NCBI RefSeq assembly: GCF_900110105.1
Contig: NZ_FOCL01000001.1
Coordinates: 868,001-932,000, forward strand
Length of the DNA: 64,000 nucleotides
Reading direction: 5' to 3'
Source of the DNA: Mucilaginibacter gossypiicola
Lineage (GTDB): Bacteria; Bacteroidota; Bacteroidia; Sphingobacteriales; Sphingobacteriaceae
This document shows positions 15,218 through 23,567 of this stretch, one piece after another (within the stretch, counting starts at the first letter, position 1; each line of letters opens with the position of its first letter). The position numbers and the translations under genes were made by a program. The notes under the pieces are model-generated. The model made no database searches and was not told the DNA's origin. It worked only from the letters and a program-made list of their open reading frames with translations.

Positions 15218-15535
15218 CTATCCTTTTTCTGCTTCAGGCCAGTAAACCAGGCTGCCCTGCTTCGGATGATAGGACGGCTGATACCGGATATAACCGTATT
15301 CATCCAGCTCCCTGATGCACTTATGATAAGTAGCAACAGAAGCGATTTTGGAAAAAGCCATAAGCGTTTTCCGGGTCACATTATATGGGCTGATAAAACC
15401 GTTCCGCTGCCAGCAGACAAACAAACCCGTAAACAGGCTAAGGTGTGTTGGTAATACCCTGCTATCTTTCTCCATGCGTTTAAGCAAGCTGGCATAAGCT
15501 GCCAGCTCTTTAACCATTTCCTTTTGCAGCTTCAT
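15218..15535 (-). CDS. Small winged-helix-like protein of the mobile element
   Basis: A 105-aa protein with a helical N-terminus and a likely winged helix: NVTRKTLMAFSKIASVATYH, then KCIRELDEYGYIRYQPSYHP, which reads as recognition helix and wing. Its start overlaps the stop of the upstream excisionase-like gene by 4 nt (ATGA type). Proteins like this often accompany Bacteroidota mobilization genes. It probably binds DNA near oriT or regulates mob genes; no family name is assigned. Confidence 0.65.
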   Translation of the reverse strand: MKLQKEMVKELAAYASLLKRMEKDSRVLPTHLSLFTGLFVCWQRNGFISPYNVTRKTLMAFSKIASVATYHKCIRELDEYGYIRYQPSYHPKQGSLVYWPEAEKG

Positions 15536-15795
15536 TTATTTTCTCCTTCCAGGATCTTGTTGATGTCTTCCAACTTGTAGTACATGATGCTGCCTACCCT
15601 GGTAAAACGAAGTGTCCCATTGATGCGTAAATTCTGAAGTGTGCCGGGTGATATGCCTAACAGTTTTCTTACCTCCACGCTCTTCAACCATTTTTTTGTA
15701 TTGGCCTGTCCAGGGTGTATGATTCTTTTAATCTCATTAAGCAGATCGCTTTTAAATTCCAGTAAATCCCCTTTGGTGATTAGTTCCACATTCAT
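15532..15795 (-). CDS. Helix-turn-helix / excisionase-like protein
   Basis: An 87-aa protein with a MerR/Xis-type HTH (HTH_17) at about 33-80: WLKSVEVRKLLGISPGTLQN followed by LRFTRVGSIMYYKLEDI. Such proteins act as recombination directionality factors or regulators in Bacteroidota mobile elements. It lies 14 nt after a second HTH gene and overlaps the next one, so it is the middle of a three-gene unit. Confidence 0.85.
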   Translation of the reverse strand: MNVELITKGDLLEFKSDLLNEIKRIIHPGQANTKKWLKSVEVRKLLGISPGTLQNLRINGTLRFTRVGSIMYYKLEDINKILEGENK

Positions 15796-15809
15796 CTGTT
15801 CCTCCTTGT

Positions 15810-16079
15810 TTATTCGTTAATGGTTTGTTGCATGGCATTCAATACCTCACTTTTTTTGAAGTACACCCTTTTATGCAGGCGCAAATAGGGCAAGCCTTTT
15901 TTCATCCAGTCGGTAAGCGTAACGAGAGACACGCCGAGTTCGGCGGCAAGTTCCTGCTTGGATAAAAGTTTTTCTGAATCCAGCGGCTGGCTGCCACCCG
16001 TTTTAAAATATTCCTGTAATTCTGCCCTCACCGCCTGGCGTATGCACAGGCTAAAAGCTTCTTGATTGATTATCTGCAT
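15810..16079 (-). CDS. Helix-turn-helix / excisionase-like protein
   Basis: An 89-aa protein with an HTH_17 domain at about 38-85: LLSKQELAAELGVSLVTLTD, WMKKGLPYLRLHKRVYFKKS. First gene of the three-gene HTH unit. It probably serves as excisionase or transcriptional regulator of the element. No integrase is next to it, unlike most elements of this type; the nearest is at 210-1427. Confidence 0.85.
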   Translation of the reverse strand: MQIINQEAFSLCIRQAVRAELQEYFKTGGSQPLDSEKLLSKQELAAELGVSLVTLTDWMKKGLPYLRLHKRVYFKKSEVLNAMQQTINE

Positions 16080-16252
16080 AGCATTTGTTTTGGAACAAAT
16101 GTGTGCTGTACATAATAGATTTCTTGACCATGCAGAACTGCATGGTTAAAATGGAGCTGTTTAGAGAAAGCTAAAATAGCTTATAAAGTACTGATTGACA
16201 GCTTGATGTTATATTTGCAAATAGTTACCTACTTTCCCTGCAAAAGAAAAAA

Positions 16253-17014
16253 TCAACTCCTCTTTTTCGCAAGATTGATCGTAAAAAGCTTTGATTTTGC
16301 AGGAATATCGGCATGTTTATCTCCCGGCTCGCGCTTGTCACTCGGAAAATAACGGCGTATGGTTTCGTAATTGATCTCTTTATCTCCTTCGCGAAAATAC
16401 TTGCAGATCATTTTCATCCAGACGCTTTGCGTTTGGGAAAACATGAGTTCCTTCCCTTCAGGAGTTTTAAGTTCCTGCATTTGTAAATGCAGGTGTAAAA
16501 CGGCGCTTCGGTAGCCTTCAGGTATATTGATATAACCTTCCGTTTCTAGCGAATTCGCTTTCTTAAGGTCGGCTTTTAATTGGGTAACCTCTTGTTTAAG
16601 TGCAATTATCTCCGATTCCTGCTGTGCTATTACTGCGTCATTGGATTTGTGAATATTCCAACGGTCAAGCGAGATCAACATTGTCATAAACTTTTGCAAT
16701 CGTGCTATTTCCCGCTCATTTTTCAGATGGTTCTTGTCATAGACATCTTTGCCCAGCAACACTTTTAACTGCCGTTCAATGAGCGACCAGAAATATTTAA
16801 AGAAGATTTCCTCTGTACCATCGGTATGGTGAGATAAATAATAGGCCAAATGGCGTTGATAAAATTTGGCTATGCAGTCTTCAGGAATGGCAAACACTCT
16901 TTTAAAAAAGTGCTTTAAAAAATGTGACTTGTCCCATTGTATTGGGTTGCCAATATCAAGGGTATCTTTCGCAAAATCGAAACGATCACGCGGTTTGAAA
17001 TAAGTTGCGCTCAT
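16253..17014 (-). CDS. Hypothetical coiled-coil protein of the mobile element
   Basis: A 253-aa protein. Residues about 125-155 are a coiled coil (AQQESEIIALKQEVTQLKAD). The C-terminal about 70 residues (INYETIRRYFPSD, then KSKLFTINLAKK) resemble the tail of regulators found in Bacteroidota transfer elements, but similarity is too weak to name one. The N-terminus has aromatic-rich helices. It stands alone, with about 170 nt on the downstream side and 115 nt on the upstream side. Function unknown. Confidence 0.6.
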   Translation of the reverse strand: MSATYFKPRDRFDFAKDTLDIGNPIQWDKSHFLKHFFKRVFAIPEDCIAKFYQRHLAYYLSHHTDGTEEIFFKYFWSLIERQLKVLLGKDVYDKNHLKNEREIARLQKFMTMLISLDRWNIHKSNDAVIAQQESEIIALKQEVTQLKADLKKANSLETEGYINIPEGYRSAVLHLHLQMQELKTPEGKELMFSQTQSVWMKMICKYFREGDKEINYETIRRYFPSDKREPGDKHADIPAKSKLFTINLAKKRS

Positions 17015-17129
17015 AGGTTGGTATATTTCTCAAAAATAAGCGTTTGAGCGCTTGGATGAAATATTAATGAATGAATACTGATAATGCAGCTAGGCGGTCA
17101 TGTGCGTAGGCCTATGAAGCACTCCGCCA

Positions 17130-17489
17130 TTAGCGATTTTTTAAAAAATCCCATTTCCGTTCACTGATCGCGCTCTTCCGGCAATAATCGATTTGTTGGT
17201 TAATGAATATTTTGTGATTAAAGAACTTGGTTTTCGGCTTCATTTCCTGAACCAATGTTTTTATCCTCTGCCAAATCCGTTCGTCGATCTCTCCTGCAAT
17301 CGAATCGCCGTTACGTATGATCGTTCCCTGATCTGTCCAGCGGATCTTTTTAAATAGCGCTACATCATCATTAATTGCTAAAAGGCGTTTGAAAAGACCA
17401 TCAAAATAAGGATGCAACTTATTTTGAATAATTTTGAAGCAGGCGTTGATTTTACTTATGTTATGAAAATTATTTGACAGGTAATGCAT
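17130..17489 (-). CDS. Hypothetical basic protein
   Basis: A 119-aa Lys/Ile/Asn-rich basic protein with no recognised domain. It lies 46 nt downstream of the 399-aa gene on the same strand, so co-transcription is likely. It could be a small DNA- or RNA-binding protein by charge only. No signal peptide or membrane helix was seen. Confidence 0.45.
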   Translation of the reverse strand: MHYLSNNFHNISKINACFKIIQNKLHPYFDGLFKRLLAINDDVALFKKIRWTDQGTIIRNGDSIAGEIDERIWQRIKTLVQEMKPKTKFFNHKIFINQQIDYCRKSAISERKWDFLKNR

Positions 17490-17535
17490 AAAAAAGCTAC
17501 TTTTTTGTCTTCACTGCCCTGCTCGTTATCACTCA

Positions 17536-18735
17536 TCACATGCTCCAATACATTTTCACCTCTGAATAGATATATCGACTTGGGTATGAGCTGATCAAAA
17601 ACTTCTGATACGGCCGATAAATAATCTGGCAGGTTCCACAGTGAAGCCAGTTGATGGTACTCGTACCGCTCGCTTTCCTGGCAATTTCTATTGAGTTGAA
17701 CAGGCTGTAATTCTTTTCAATAAAATCTTCTTCCAACCTGAATTCCAGGATGCTTTTTCCAGCCCTGTCCAGCATGAAGGGCAGCACGTCGTTAAGAAAA
17801 CCGGGATCCAAAGCGGTGTAGAAATGAACATTGCCCAGGTAAAGGTAGAACCACCCTTTTAATGAGGATAGCAATTCTTTGTAACGCTTACACCGCTCTA
17901 TAGTAATATTAGCCTCAGTCGGGGAGTTAAAAAAACCGACCCTGACATATTGAAAATTAATATACTCATGCCCGAAAATTATTTTTTCAACGGTCTCCAA
18001 TAAATCATTACCAGCTTTCTGAACATATAGGAAAAGCACCTCATAACGGATGATCTGATAGAAATAGGGTTTTTCGAGAAGCGATTTAAACAGTTCAATA
18101 AAAGTGTCGCGCCGGGTTTCGATCAGGTGGTTCAGCAAAATTTGCGCGGCATTATTCTGACGGTGAAAGGGCCAGATACTGTGACTACCGCAATCGCCTA
18201 ACACATCAAAGACCGGCAGGTATGGCGCAGCCTGAGTGTAATCAAAGGCATTCAGTATCTCTGCTGTTTTCAGTGTTTCATATCTTCGGTTAAAATCCTG
18301 CCAGCTTTCATCATTCCGTTTTTCCCTGTACCGCCGCCTTAACAAATCAAAATCGAGGATCTTAAACCATTTGTATTCCTGGGTATCAGCCAAATCTATG
18401 TACCGCTGATATACCTGGCGATCCTCAGTTCTGTCAGAAAGATCGTCGATGGTTTTATTGATGACGTAAGCGTCAAAAAAAATATCGACCTTACCATCAA
18501 CAAACAGCATCTTAAAATAATAAACCAGGTCATCGCCAAATGCCTTTGCGATGATCGGATCACTCAACACGTGCCCAAATGTTTTTACTGGATAAGTATC
18601 ATCACTGTAGGTAAGTATATTGCCGCCATTTGCTTCCAAAAGGTATCTCATAGCTTGTTCAAACTGCGGGATCAGTATATGGATACACTCGTTGTAACGG
18701 CCCTCGAAGAAGGCTTTTATGCCTGTTCCGATCAA
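17536..18735 (-). CDS. DUF4209-like protein, probably 5'-truncated
   Basis: About 399 aa from a TTG. The first 60 residues (GRYNECIHILIPQFEQAMRY, then LLEANGG and FGHVLSDP) read like the DUF4209 domain, which in family members lies near the C-terminus after a long N-terminal region. Here an in-frame stop lies just upstream at about 18750, so the N-terminal part is missing and the gene appears cut at an element junction. The characteristic GLNLRN-type motif after the domain is not seen; a run of eight T (minus strand, near 18480) could mark a frameshift. The remainder is unrecognised. Treat as a possible pseudogene. Confidence 0.4.
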   Translation of the reverse strand: MIGTGIKAFFEGRYNECIHILIPQFEQAMRYLLEANGGNILTYSDDTYPVKTFGHVLSDPIIAKAFGDDLVYYFKMLFVDGKVDIFFDAYVINKTIDDLSDRTEDRQVYQRYIDLADTQEYKWFKILDFDLLRRRYREKRNDESWQDFNRRYETLKTAEILNAFDYTQAAPYLPVFDVLGDCGSHSIWPFHRQNNAAQILLNHLIETRRDTFIELFKSLLEKPYFYQIIRYEVLFLYVQKAGNDLLETVEKIIFGHEYINFQYVRVGFFNSPTEANITIERCKRYKELLSSLKGWFYLYLGNVHFYTALDPGFLNDVLPFMLDRAGKSILEFRLEEDFIEKNYSLFNSIEIARKASGTSTINWLHCGTCQIIYRPYQKFLISSYPSRYIYSEVKMYWSM

Positions 18736-18739
18736 CTGA

Positions 18740-18952
18740 AGCCAGCCACCTTATTATAAGCATATATTGGCCAATTTCATTGTCTACGATGGTACCAAGC
18801 TGGTTGATAAAATGAAAGCGGCCGGCGTGAGTGTCGACACTAAAAATTATGACGAGGTCACCCAATTCTTTGGTATGGGCGCGGTCGTGCCGCAGGCCAA
18901 GGACGCCAAAACTTATGCCGCCGGCCAGCTGAAAAAGGCCTTTGGCAAATAG
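18740..18952 (+). pseudogene. 3' remnant of an unidentified gene at the element junction
   Basis: An open frame of about 70 codons with no ATG start and good coding character (FIVYDGTKLVDKMKAAGVSV, later DAKTYAAGQLKKAFGK, then TAG). It begins directly at the junction with the truncated DUF4209-like gene on the other strand. The higher GC and Ala/Lys-rich code match the downstream region rather than the mobile-element side. Most likely the C-terminal end of a gene whose front was lost. The family was not identified. Confidence 0.45.
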
Positions 18953-19142
18953 TTGATAGTGTATGGAAAACAAGAGGAGCGGGTACACGGCTGCCCTTTT
19001 TATTTGGCCGGGGTGTCGGGAACGTAACCGAAATATCAATTTAAATATATTCAATAAAATCGTACTCCAGAAAAGAATGACTAATTGTTTACGCAAATGC
19101 ATCCGGCAAGCGCATTTATTCGTAGTTCTTTTAAACGCACCT

Positions 19143-19685
19143 ATGAGAAACTGGCCGCTGATACGACAATTGATCCGCCTGGAGCGCAGTTCCGTCGAGT
19201 GGAAAGCACGCAACGGCCTTAATATCCTGCGGGTATCACTCGGCCTGGTGTTTATCTGGTTCGGCGTACTCAAATTCTTTCACGGTGTCAGCCCGGCAGA
19301 AGTGATAGCCGGCCGGACCATCCTCAAACTTACTTTCGGCACGGTTAAACCGGCCGTTTCCCTGCCGGTACTGGCCATCTGGGAATGCACCATTGGGCTG
19401 GGCCTGCTGTTCCGCCGCTGGCTGACACTGACCCTCGGCCTCCTTTACCTTCAGATGATCGGCACCTTTCTGCCGCTCTGGTTTTTTCCGCAGGAAACGT
19501 TCAGCGCACTTTTTATCCCGACCCTGCTCGGCCAATACATTATAAAAAATATTGTGCTCTTATCCGGCGCTATCGTTTTAGGTGCCACCGTCAGGGGCGG
19601 CAAACTGACTGCCAAAGCCGATAACATTTGGCCCTTGAACCTGAAGCTGCGGTCGCCGCGCGAGCCGGTGCCCCAAAGTGTTTAA
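19143..19685 (+). CDS. DoxX/DUF417-like integral membrane protein
   Basis: A 180-aa protein from the ATG at 19143; a longer frame opens at 18963 but that part is AT-rich and has no protein-like pattern. About four transmembrane helices: ILRVSLGLVFIWFGVLKF, then LPVLAIWECTIGLGLLF, LTLGLLYLQMIGTFLPL and IIKNIVLLSGAIVLGATV. The FIWFGVLKFF motif is typical of DoxX/YkgB-like membrane proteins. Followed 121 nt later by an ECF sigma factor. The role is often linked to oxidative or chlorine stress; not determined here. Confidence 0.8.
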   Translation: MRNWPLIRQLIRLERSSVEWKARNGLNILRVSLGLVFIWFGVLKFFHGVSPAEVIAGRTILKLTFGTVKPAVSLPVLAIWECTIGLGLLFRRWLTLTLGLLYLQMIGTFLPLWFFPQETFSALFIPTLLGQYIIKNIVLLSGAIVLGATVRGGKLTAKADNIWPLNLKLRSPREPVPQSV

Positions 19686-19806
19686 AATCAGGCAAACAAC
19701 TTTTTCTCAGCCGTGTTATAACTAACATAAAGACCCCTGCTTTTTTATCATTAATCCGGCTTGCCAGACCCACCGATAACCATTCAGAAAAAGGTCAAGG
19801 TGAACT

Positions 19807-20385
19807 ATGGCCAGACGCAAAATCAAACTCAGCGAAGAACTGCTGATCCGCGCGATACAGGAAAAAACCGATCTGGGTGCGAAAGCGCTGTATGATATGT
19901 ATGCCGGCTCGCTGCTGGGTGTGATCAGCCGCATCGTTCCTGAAAGTAGCTTAGCTGAAGACATTTTGCAGGAACTGTTCCTGAAAATCTGGAACTCTTT
20001 TGACAAATATGATGCCTTAAAAGGCCGCCTCTTTACCTGGATGGTCAACCTCGCTCGGAACCTGGCCATCGACGCCCTCCGTAAAAAAGATTACCGGCAG
20101 CAGGCGCTGCACGTGAACCTTGCCGAATATGGCAACGAATTGGTGCAGGCGTCCCCGCAATTCGATCCCACCGACTTCAAATTCGTGCGCTCGGCTGTCG
20201 TTAACCTGCCGGATAAGGAACGCCAGGTACTGGAACTTATCTATTTTAAAGGCTTTAAACATACCGAGGTCGCCGAGGCCCTGCAAATGCCGCTGGGCAC
20301 CGTGAAAACCCGTTGCCGCGCAGCAATAAACAAATTAAGGGAATACTACCTGTCCGACAGGCGAATAGTTGCCTGTAGCGCTTAA
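19807..20385 (+). CDS. ECF-type RNA polymerase sigma factor
   Basis: A 192-aa sigma factor. Region 2: LAEDILQELFLKIWNSFDKY and GRLFTWMVNLARNLAIDALR. Region 4: GFKHTEVAEALQMPLGTVKT. Paralogous to those at 2509-3084 and 22985-23560, but with higher GC and no tatA before it. It converges on a gene for a Tat-exported DUF4142 protein with a shared terminator between them. No anti-sigma factor seen. Confidence 0.93.
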   Translation: MARRKIKLSEELLIRAIQEKTDLGAKALYDMYAGSLLGVISRIVPESSLAEDILQELFLKIWNSFDKYDALKGRLFTWMVNLARNLAIDALRKKDYRQQALHVNLAEYGNELVQASPQFDPTDFKFVRSAVVNLPDKERQVLELIYFKGFKHTEVAEALQMPLGTVKTRCRAAINKLREYYLSDRRIVACSA

Positions 20386-20428
20386 CTTAAACTCGGTCCC
20401 GTAGTTTCTCCGGGAAAAACCAAATAAA

Positions 20429-20451
20429 AAGGCGGGACCTTATCCCGCCTT
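20429..20451. terminator. Bidirectional terminator
   Basis: AAGGCGGGA (20429-20437) pairs with TCCCGCCTT (20443-20451), with A-runs on one side and T/A on the other. It serves the convergent sigma-factor and DUF4142 genes. Confidence 0.85.
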
Positions 20452-20479
20452 ATAAATACTGAGTATTTAAATAATAATT

Positions 20480-21049
20480 TTAAGCACCCAATTCTTTTAA
20501 TATCCGGCTCGTTATGGCCACATGCTCTTTAAATACCGCAAGTGACAATGTGGCCAAGTGTCTGCCCTGGTTTTCAGCTGCACCTGCCATTTTTCCTTTG
20601 CTGATGTAGTTTTGCGCGAGGTCGCGTAAAAACTCGTGGTTCTCTAATTGCGCCTTGATATAGGCTTTGTCAAATTCAGGACCTGCCGGGGTGGACTTGA
20701 TCTTTTCCAATGTGGCTTTTGCTTTGGCATCCATCATCGGTACTGGTGTTCCCAGGTCTTTCAGCACGCCCGTTACCGCAATAGCTTCCCCGAGTTCAAA
20801 ACCCGCAAATTCTTTCGCGTTTTTGTTGGTGGCTTTATTCACCGCGATTTGGCTGGTCGCCAGAGATAATTCCGCCGGGCCGATTACGCCCATACGGAAT
20901 TCTTTTTCGTTGGTTGCCATTGGATTGTCGACAACAGTTGCTGCTTCGGCATTAAAAGATGTTAGCATACTGCCCGCTACTGTCAGGCCTGCGCTCAATG
21001 CTATAGATTTTTTTAAAAAATCTCTGCGCTCAATGGTGTTGTCTTTCAT
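20480..21049 (-). CDS. DUF4142 protein with twin-arginine signal
   Basis: A 189-aa secreted protein. The N-terminus IERRDFLKKSIALSAGLTVA has the Tat consensus (RRxFLK) followed by a weakly hydrophobic stretch and an Ala-rich cleavage region (SFNAEA, about residue 36). Residues about 50-188 are the four-helix DUF4142 (ferritin-like) fold: AELSLATSQIAV, KEFAGFELGEAIAV, ENHEFLRDLAQ and VFKEHVAITSRILKEL. The periplasmic role is unknown; DUF4142 proteins are stress-associated. A clear Tat substrate in the same window as two tatA-sigma pairs. Confidence 0.88.
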   Translation of the reverse strand: MKDNTIERRDFLKKSIALSAGLTVAGSMLTSFNAEAATVVDNPMATNEKEFRMGVIGPAELSLATSQIAVNKATNKNAKEFAGFELGEAIAVTGVLKDLGTPVPMMDAKAKATLEKIKSTPAGPEFDKAYIKAQLENHEFLRDLAQNYISKGKMAGAAENQGRHLATLSLAVFKEHVAITSRILKELGA

Positions 21050-21113
21050 GTTGATTGTATTTAAAATTTTAGTTTTTGATATGTAAAAGTTCTTCTTAAA
21101 GAACTAAAAGCAT

Positions 21114-21782
21114 TTATTCCTGACTGATCACTACAGCGTCACCCGGCTCTCCCGCACTGTAAAATTTAATATTGTTCTTTTCAAAATGTTCCGTGTAATT
21201 TTCATACCGCTGTTTTAAAAAGAAAGGTTTGGCATAGCCGTCGTGTACCGGCATCACCTCTTTCGGCTTGATCCGGTCAGCGAACCCGGCAACCGCAAGT
21301 TCGGTAGTAAAGGGCGCCATAATTGGTAGGATCAGCAGGGGAATACCCTGATATTCATTTAATTTTTCATCAAAGGAATCTACGGGATGAAGGACAATCC
21401 GATCAATGACATAAGCCTGCATATCAGGTGCCGGGCTATCCAGCAAAGGCTCATGCTTAACATTAATGACCTGCAACAGAAAATGCCCGAGCGTCATTTC
21501 ACCTTCTTCGACAATTATACTTTCCAGGCCGGCTTCCTCAAGCTCCTGGGAAACCTCTGCATTGGTATAGATGGTTGCCTGGCTCAACTCGATGATTTTG
21601 CGAAGGTTATCGGTGTCCAAATGGTCGGGATGGTTATGGGTAATAATCACCGCGTTGATGTCTACGAATGTGTCAGGCTTGACCAAACCTTCCGCAAAGG
21701 AAAATTTGCCGGGATCGAATAATAGTTTAAAACCGTCTTTTTCAAAAAGCAAACAGGAATGGATGTATTTGGTGATTTTCAT
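21114..21782 (-). CDS. Metallo-beta-lactamase-fold hydrolase (UlaG-like)
   Basis: A 222-aa protein from the ATG in MKITKYIHSC. A longer frame opens at 21863 but overlaps the response-regulator gene. Metal-binding motif THNHPDHLD at about 60-70, later His residues in INVKHEPL and VMPVHDGYA. The single-domain size and LLFDPGKFSF start resemble UlaG-like/YtkL metal-dependent hydrolases. It follows the response regulator by 10 nt, so they are one operon. Substrate unknown. Confidence 0.85.
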   Translation of the reverse strand: MKITKYIHSCLLFEKDGFKLLFDPGKFSFAEGLVKPDTFVDINAVIITHNHPDHLDTDNLRKIIELSQATIYTNAEVSQELEEAGLESIIVEEGEMTLGHFLLQVINVKHEPLLDSPAPDMQAYVIDRIVLHPVDSFDEKLNEYQGIPLLILPIMAPFTTELAVAGFADRIKPKEVMPVHDGYAKPFFLKQRYENYTEHFEKNNIKFYSAGEPGDAVVISQE

Positions 21783-21792
21783 GGATTGCGTA

Positions 21793-22164
21793 TTAAGCGG
21801 CGGCGTAAAAGCCGACTTTTTGGATGAGATCATCAATATCGAAAGGTTTAGCCAGGTAATCATTGGCCCGGCAACCCCCGTCTTTTAAAACTTCCTGTTT
21901 GTGACTTGCAGAAACCATAATGATGGGGATACCTTCAGTATCCGGCGCTAATTTGAGTTCCCGGCAAATATCCCGGCCGTCCATATCGCCCAGCATCACA
22001 TCCAGCAGGATCACATCCGGATGAAAATCATCCACAGTGCTATTGACGCTGTGCCCGTCAGCCAGTTCGCTGACCTCATAACCCTCACCTTGGAGGATCA
22101 GGTGGATAATATCGCGGATGTCGTCATCGTCATCCACGATCAGAATTTTTTTGTGGTTTTCCAT
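21793..22164 (-). CDS. Single-domain response regulator
   Basis: A 123-aa receiver domain with no output domain. ILIVDDDDDIRDI holds the acidic pocket, VILLDVMLGDMDG the phospho-acceptor Asp55, MVSASHK the conserved Ser/Thr-Ala pair, and YLAKPFDIDDL the conserved Lys. It acts by protein contact. No full histidine kinase is adjacent; only a possible PAS fragment lies at 22553. Confidence 0.93.
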   Translation of the reverse strand: MENHKKILIVDDDDDIRDIIHLILQGEGYEVSELADGHSVNSTVDDFHPDVILLDVMLGDMDGRDICRELKLAPDTEGIPIIMVSASHKQEVLKDGGCRANDYLAKPFDIDDLIQKVGFYAAA

Positions 22165-22193
22165 TTTAATCAGTGTTTTTCATCACACTAATT

Positions 22194-22218
22194 AAAAAGA
22201 GCGGCCAAAGCCGCTTTT
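22194..22218 (-). terminator. Terminator of the short transcript at 22247-22357
   Basis: AGCGGC (22200-22205) pairs with GCCGCT (22210-22215) with a CAAA loop, extended by A-T and G-U pairs, and followed on the minus strand by a T-run. It ends a transcript coming from about 22360. Confidence 0.7.
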
Positions 22219-22246
22219 CCTTCACAGGTGGATGTAAGTAAATATA

Positions 22247-22357
22247 TTAAGCCGCCTTTTTTACAGCTTTTACTTGCTGCAAATCGCTTTTCAGCAAAGC
22301 AAGCAATTGCAGGTCGAATGATTTTAACAATACAGTAGTTTTGGCGGTCGTTTTCAT
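22247..22357 (-). CDS. Putative 36-aa basic amphipathic peptide
   Basis: A short frame MKTTAKTTVLLKSFDLQLLA ending with VKKAA. It could form an amphipathic helix (Leu/Val face, Lys face). It has its own terminator 30 nt downstream and about 200 nt of gene-free sequence upstream. Not a recognised family. It could equally be a small RNA with an incidental frame. Confidence 0.4.
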   Translation of the reverse strand: MKTTAKTTVLLKSFDLQLLALLKSDLQQVKAVKKAA

Positions 22358-22552
22358 AATGATTATTTTGATAACCTAAATGGGCTAATAACCGTGCCAT
22401 ACGGTTTACAGGCGGTAATGCCCCTCCAATCAGCAACAGCTGTAGCTTAATCGCTACAGGAATGACCTAATCCGAACTTAATTTTAACTTCTAATATATT
22501 TAATTAATTTAGGACATCCGAATACCCGTACTGTTTTCCCCTGTTAATGGTT

Positions 22553-22681
22553 ATGAATGAGCACCCTGGGCTGGAGCAAAGCCAGCTGTTGAAGATATTG
22601 CAATATTTACCCGAGGCAGCCGCTGTTTACAGCGATGCCCGACTCACGTCGGCCATTGACATTTTAAGGGGTATATTGTAA
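22553..22681 (+). pseudogene. Fragment resembling the start of a PAS-type signalling protein
   Basis: A 42-codon frame, MNEHPGLEQSQLLKILQYLP then EAAAVYSDARLTSAIDILRG. The pattern (LLKxLxxxPEAxAVYxDA) resembles the first helix and strand of PAS domains at the beginning of Bacteroidota sensor kinases. It stops by TAA with no continuation, so it is probably a remnant, though a tiny stand-alone protein cannot be excluded. Confidence 0.35.
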
Positions 22682-22805
22682 GTCCTTTTTCCTTTGCAGG
22701 TTTAATTTACCTGAATATTAATCACCGGTTAAAAATCTATCCTGATATTGTCTGCGTATATATCTATATCACTACTATTATCTTTTACCTATAAAACAAC
22801 ATATC

Positions 22806-22985
22806 ATGGGATTAGGCGCACCAGAGATCATCTTAATTTTAGCCGCAGTATTGTTACTGTTCGGCGGAAAGAAAATACCGGAAATGATGAAAGGCCTGGG
22901 TAAAGGCATAAAGGACTTTAAGGACGCACAAAACAATGAGCCGATTATAAAAACATCGGAAACTGCAACCGATACAAAACCCTGA
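22806..22985 (+). CDS. tatA: Sec-independent translocase subunit TatA/TatE (59 aa)
   Basis: [20 protein letters not shown], then [20 protein letters not shown]: one membrane helix, hinge and amphipathic helix, full TatA length. A close paralogue of 3095-3271. Its stop TGA overlaps the ATG of the sigma-factor gene (TGATG), so the two are translationally coupled. No tatC is nearby. Tat-exported candidate in the same region: 20480-21049. Confidence 0.93.
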   Translation: MGLGAPEIILILAAVLLLFGGKKIPEMMKGLGKGIKDFKDAQNNEPIIKTSETATDTKP

Positions 22986-23560
22986 TGGCAATACGCAGGA
23001 AAAAAATATTTCCAGAAGATAAACTGATCAGCCTGATATGGGAGCGGCATCCTCTGGGCGCCGAAGCGTTATATGATATGTACAGTGGTTCTCTCTACGG
23101 TATTATCGTTCGTATCGTCCCAGAGACGGCTATAAGTGAAGATATTCTGCAGGAAACCTTTATCCGGATATGGTCAGCTTTTGAAGGCTATAATACTTCT
23201 AAAGGAAGACTATACACGTGGATGGTCAATATCGCCAGAAACCTGGCGATTGACAGGGTTCGGTCTCGTACTTATCGCAACAGTTTGCTTAATCAAGAGC
23301 TGGATGGTTACGAGGAATTCTTTATACAGCCCGAAAGCGCCTCCGAAAAGGCAGATATGGCCTTCATCAAAAAGATTGCCACAACCCTGCCCAATACAGA
23401 ACGGGAAATTATCGATCTTATTTATTACAAGGGTTACACGCATGCGGAAGTAGCTAAACAATTGAAGATACCCCCTGGAACAGTTAAAACCCGACTTCTC
23501 AGGGCAATTAAAAGATTGCGGACGATCCTTCATGTTCAAGCACTTCCCCTCGCATCCTGA
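22985..23560 (+). CDS. ECF-type RNA polymerase sigma factor coupled to tatA
   Basis: A 191-aa sigma factor. Region 2: ISEDILQETFIRIWSAFEGY and GRLYTWMVNIARNLAIDRVR. Region 4: GYTHAEVAKQLKIPPGTVKT. About half identical to the sigma at 2509-3084 by eye, same length and same tatA partner. It ends 7 nt from the convergent XRE gene. No anti-sigma gene is adjacent, so activity may be set by expression level or by an unlinked factor. Confidence 0.93.
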   Translation: MAIRRKKIFPEDKLISLIWERHPLGAEALYDMYSGSLYGIIVRIVPETAISEDILQETFIRIWSAFEGYNTSKGRLYTWMVNIARNLAIDRVRSRTYRNSLLNQELDGYEEFFIQPESASEKADMAFIKKIATTLPNTEREIIDLIYYKGYTHAEVAKQLKIPPGTVKTRLLRAIKRLRTILHVQALPLAS

Positions 23561-23567
23561 ATTTCCA

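Noticed and set aside
18963..19142. N-terminal extension of the DoxX-like protein
   Set aside because: The first 60 codons are AT-rich and without pattern; membrane helices start after the ATG at 19143.
18659..19273. Minus-strand frame of 204 codons across the element junction
   Set aside because: Arg/Leu-rich with no recognisable pattern and overlaps the DoxX-like and remnant frames, which have better coding character.
21783..21863. N-terminal extension of the metallo-hydrolase
   Set aside because: It overlaps the response-regulator coding sequence in another frame and lacks family similarity; the ATG at 21782 fits the fold start.
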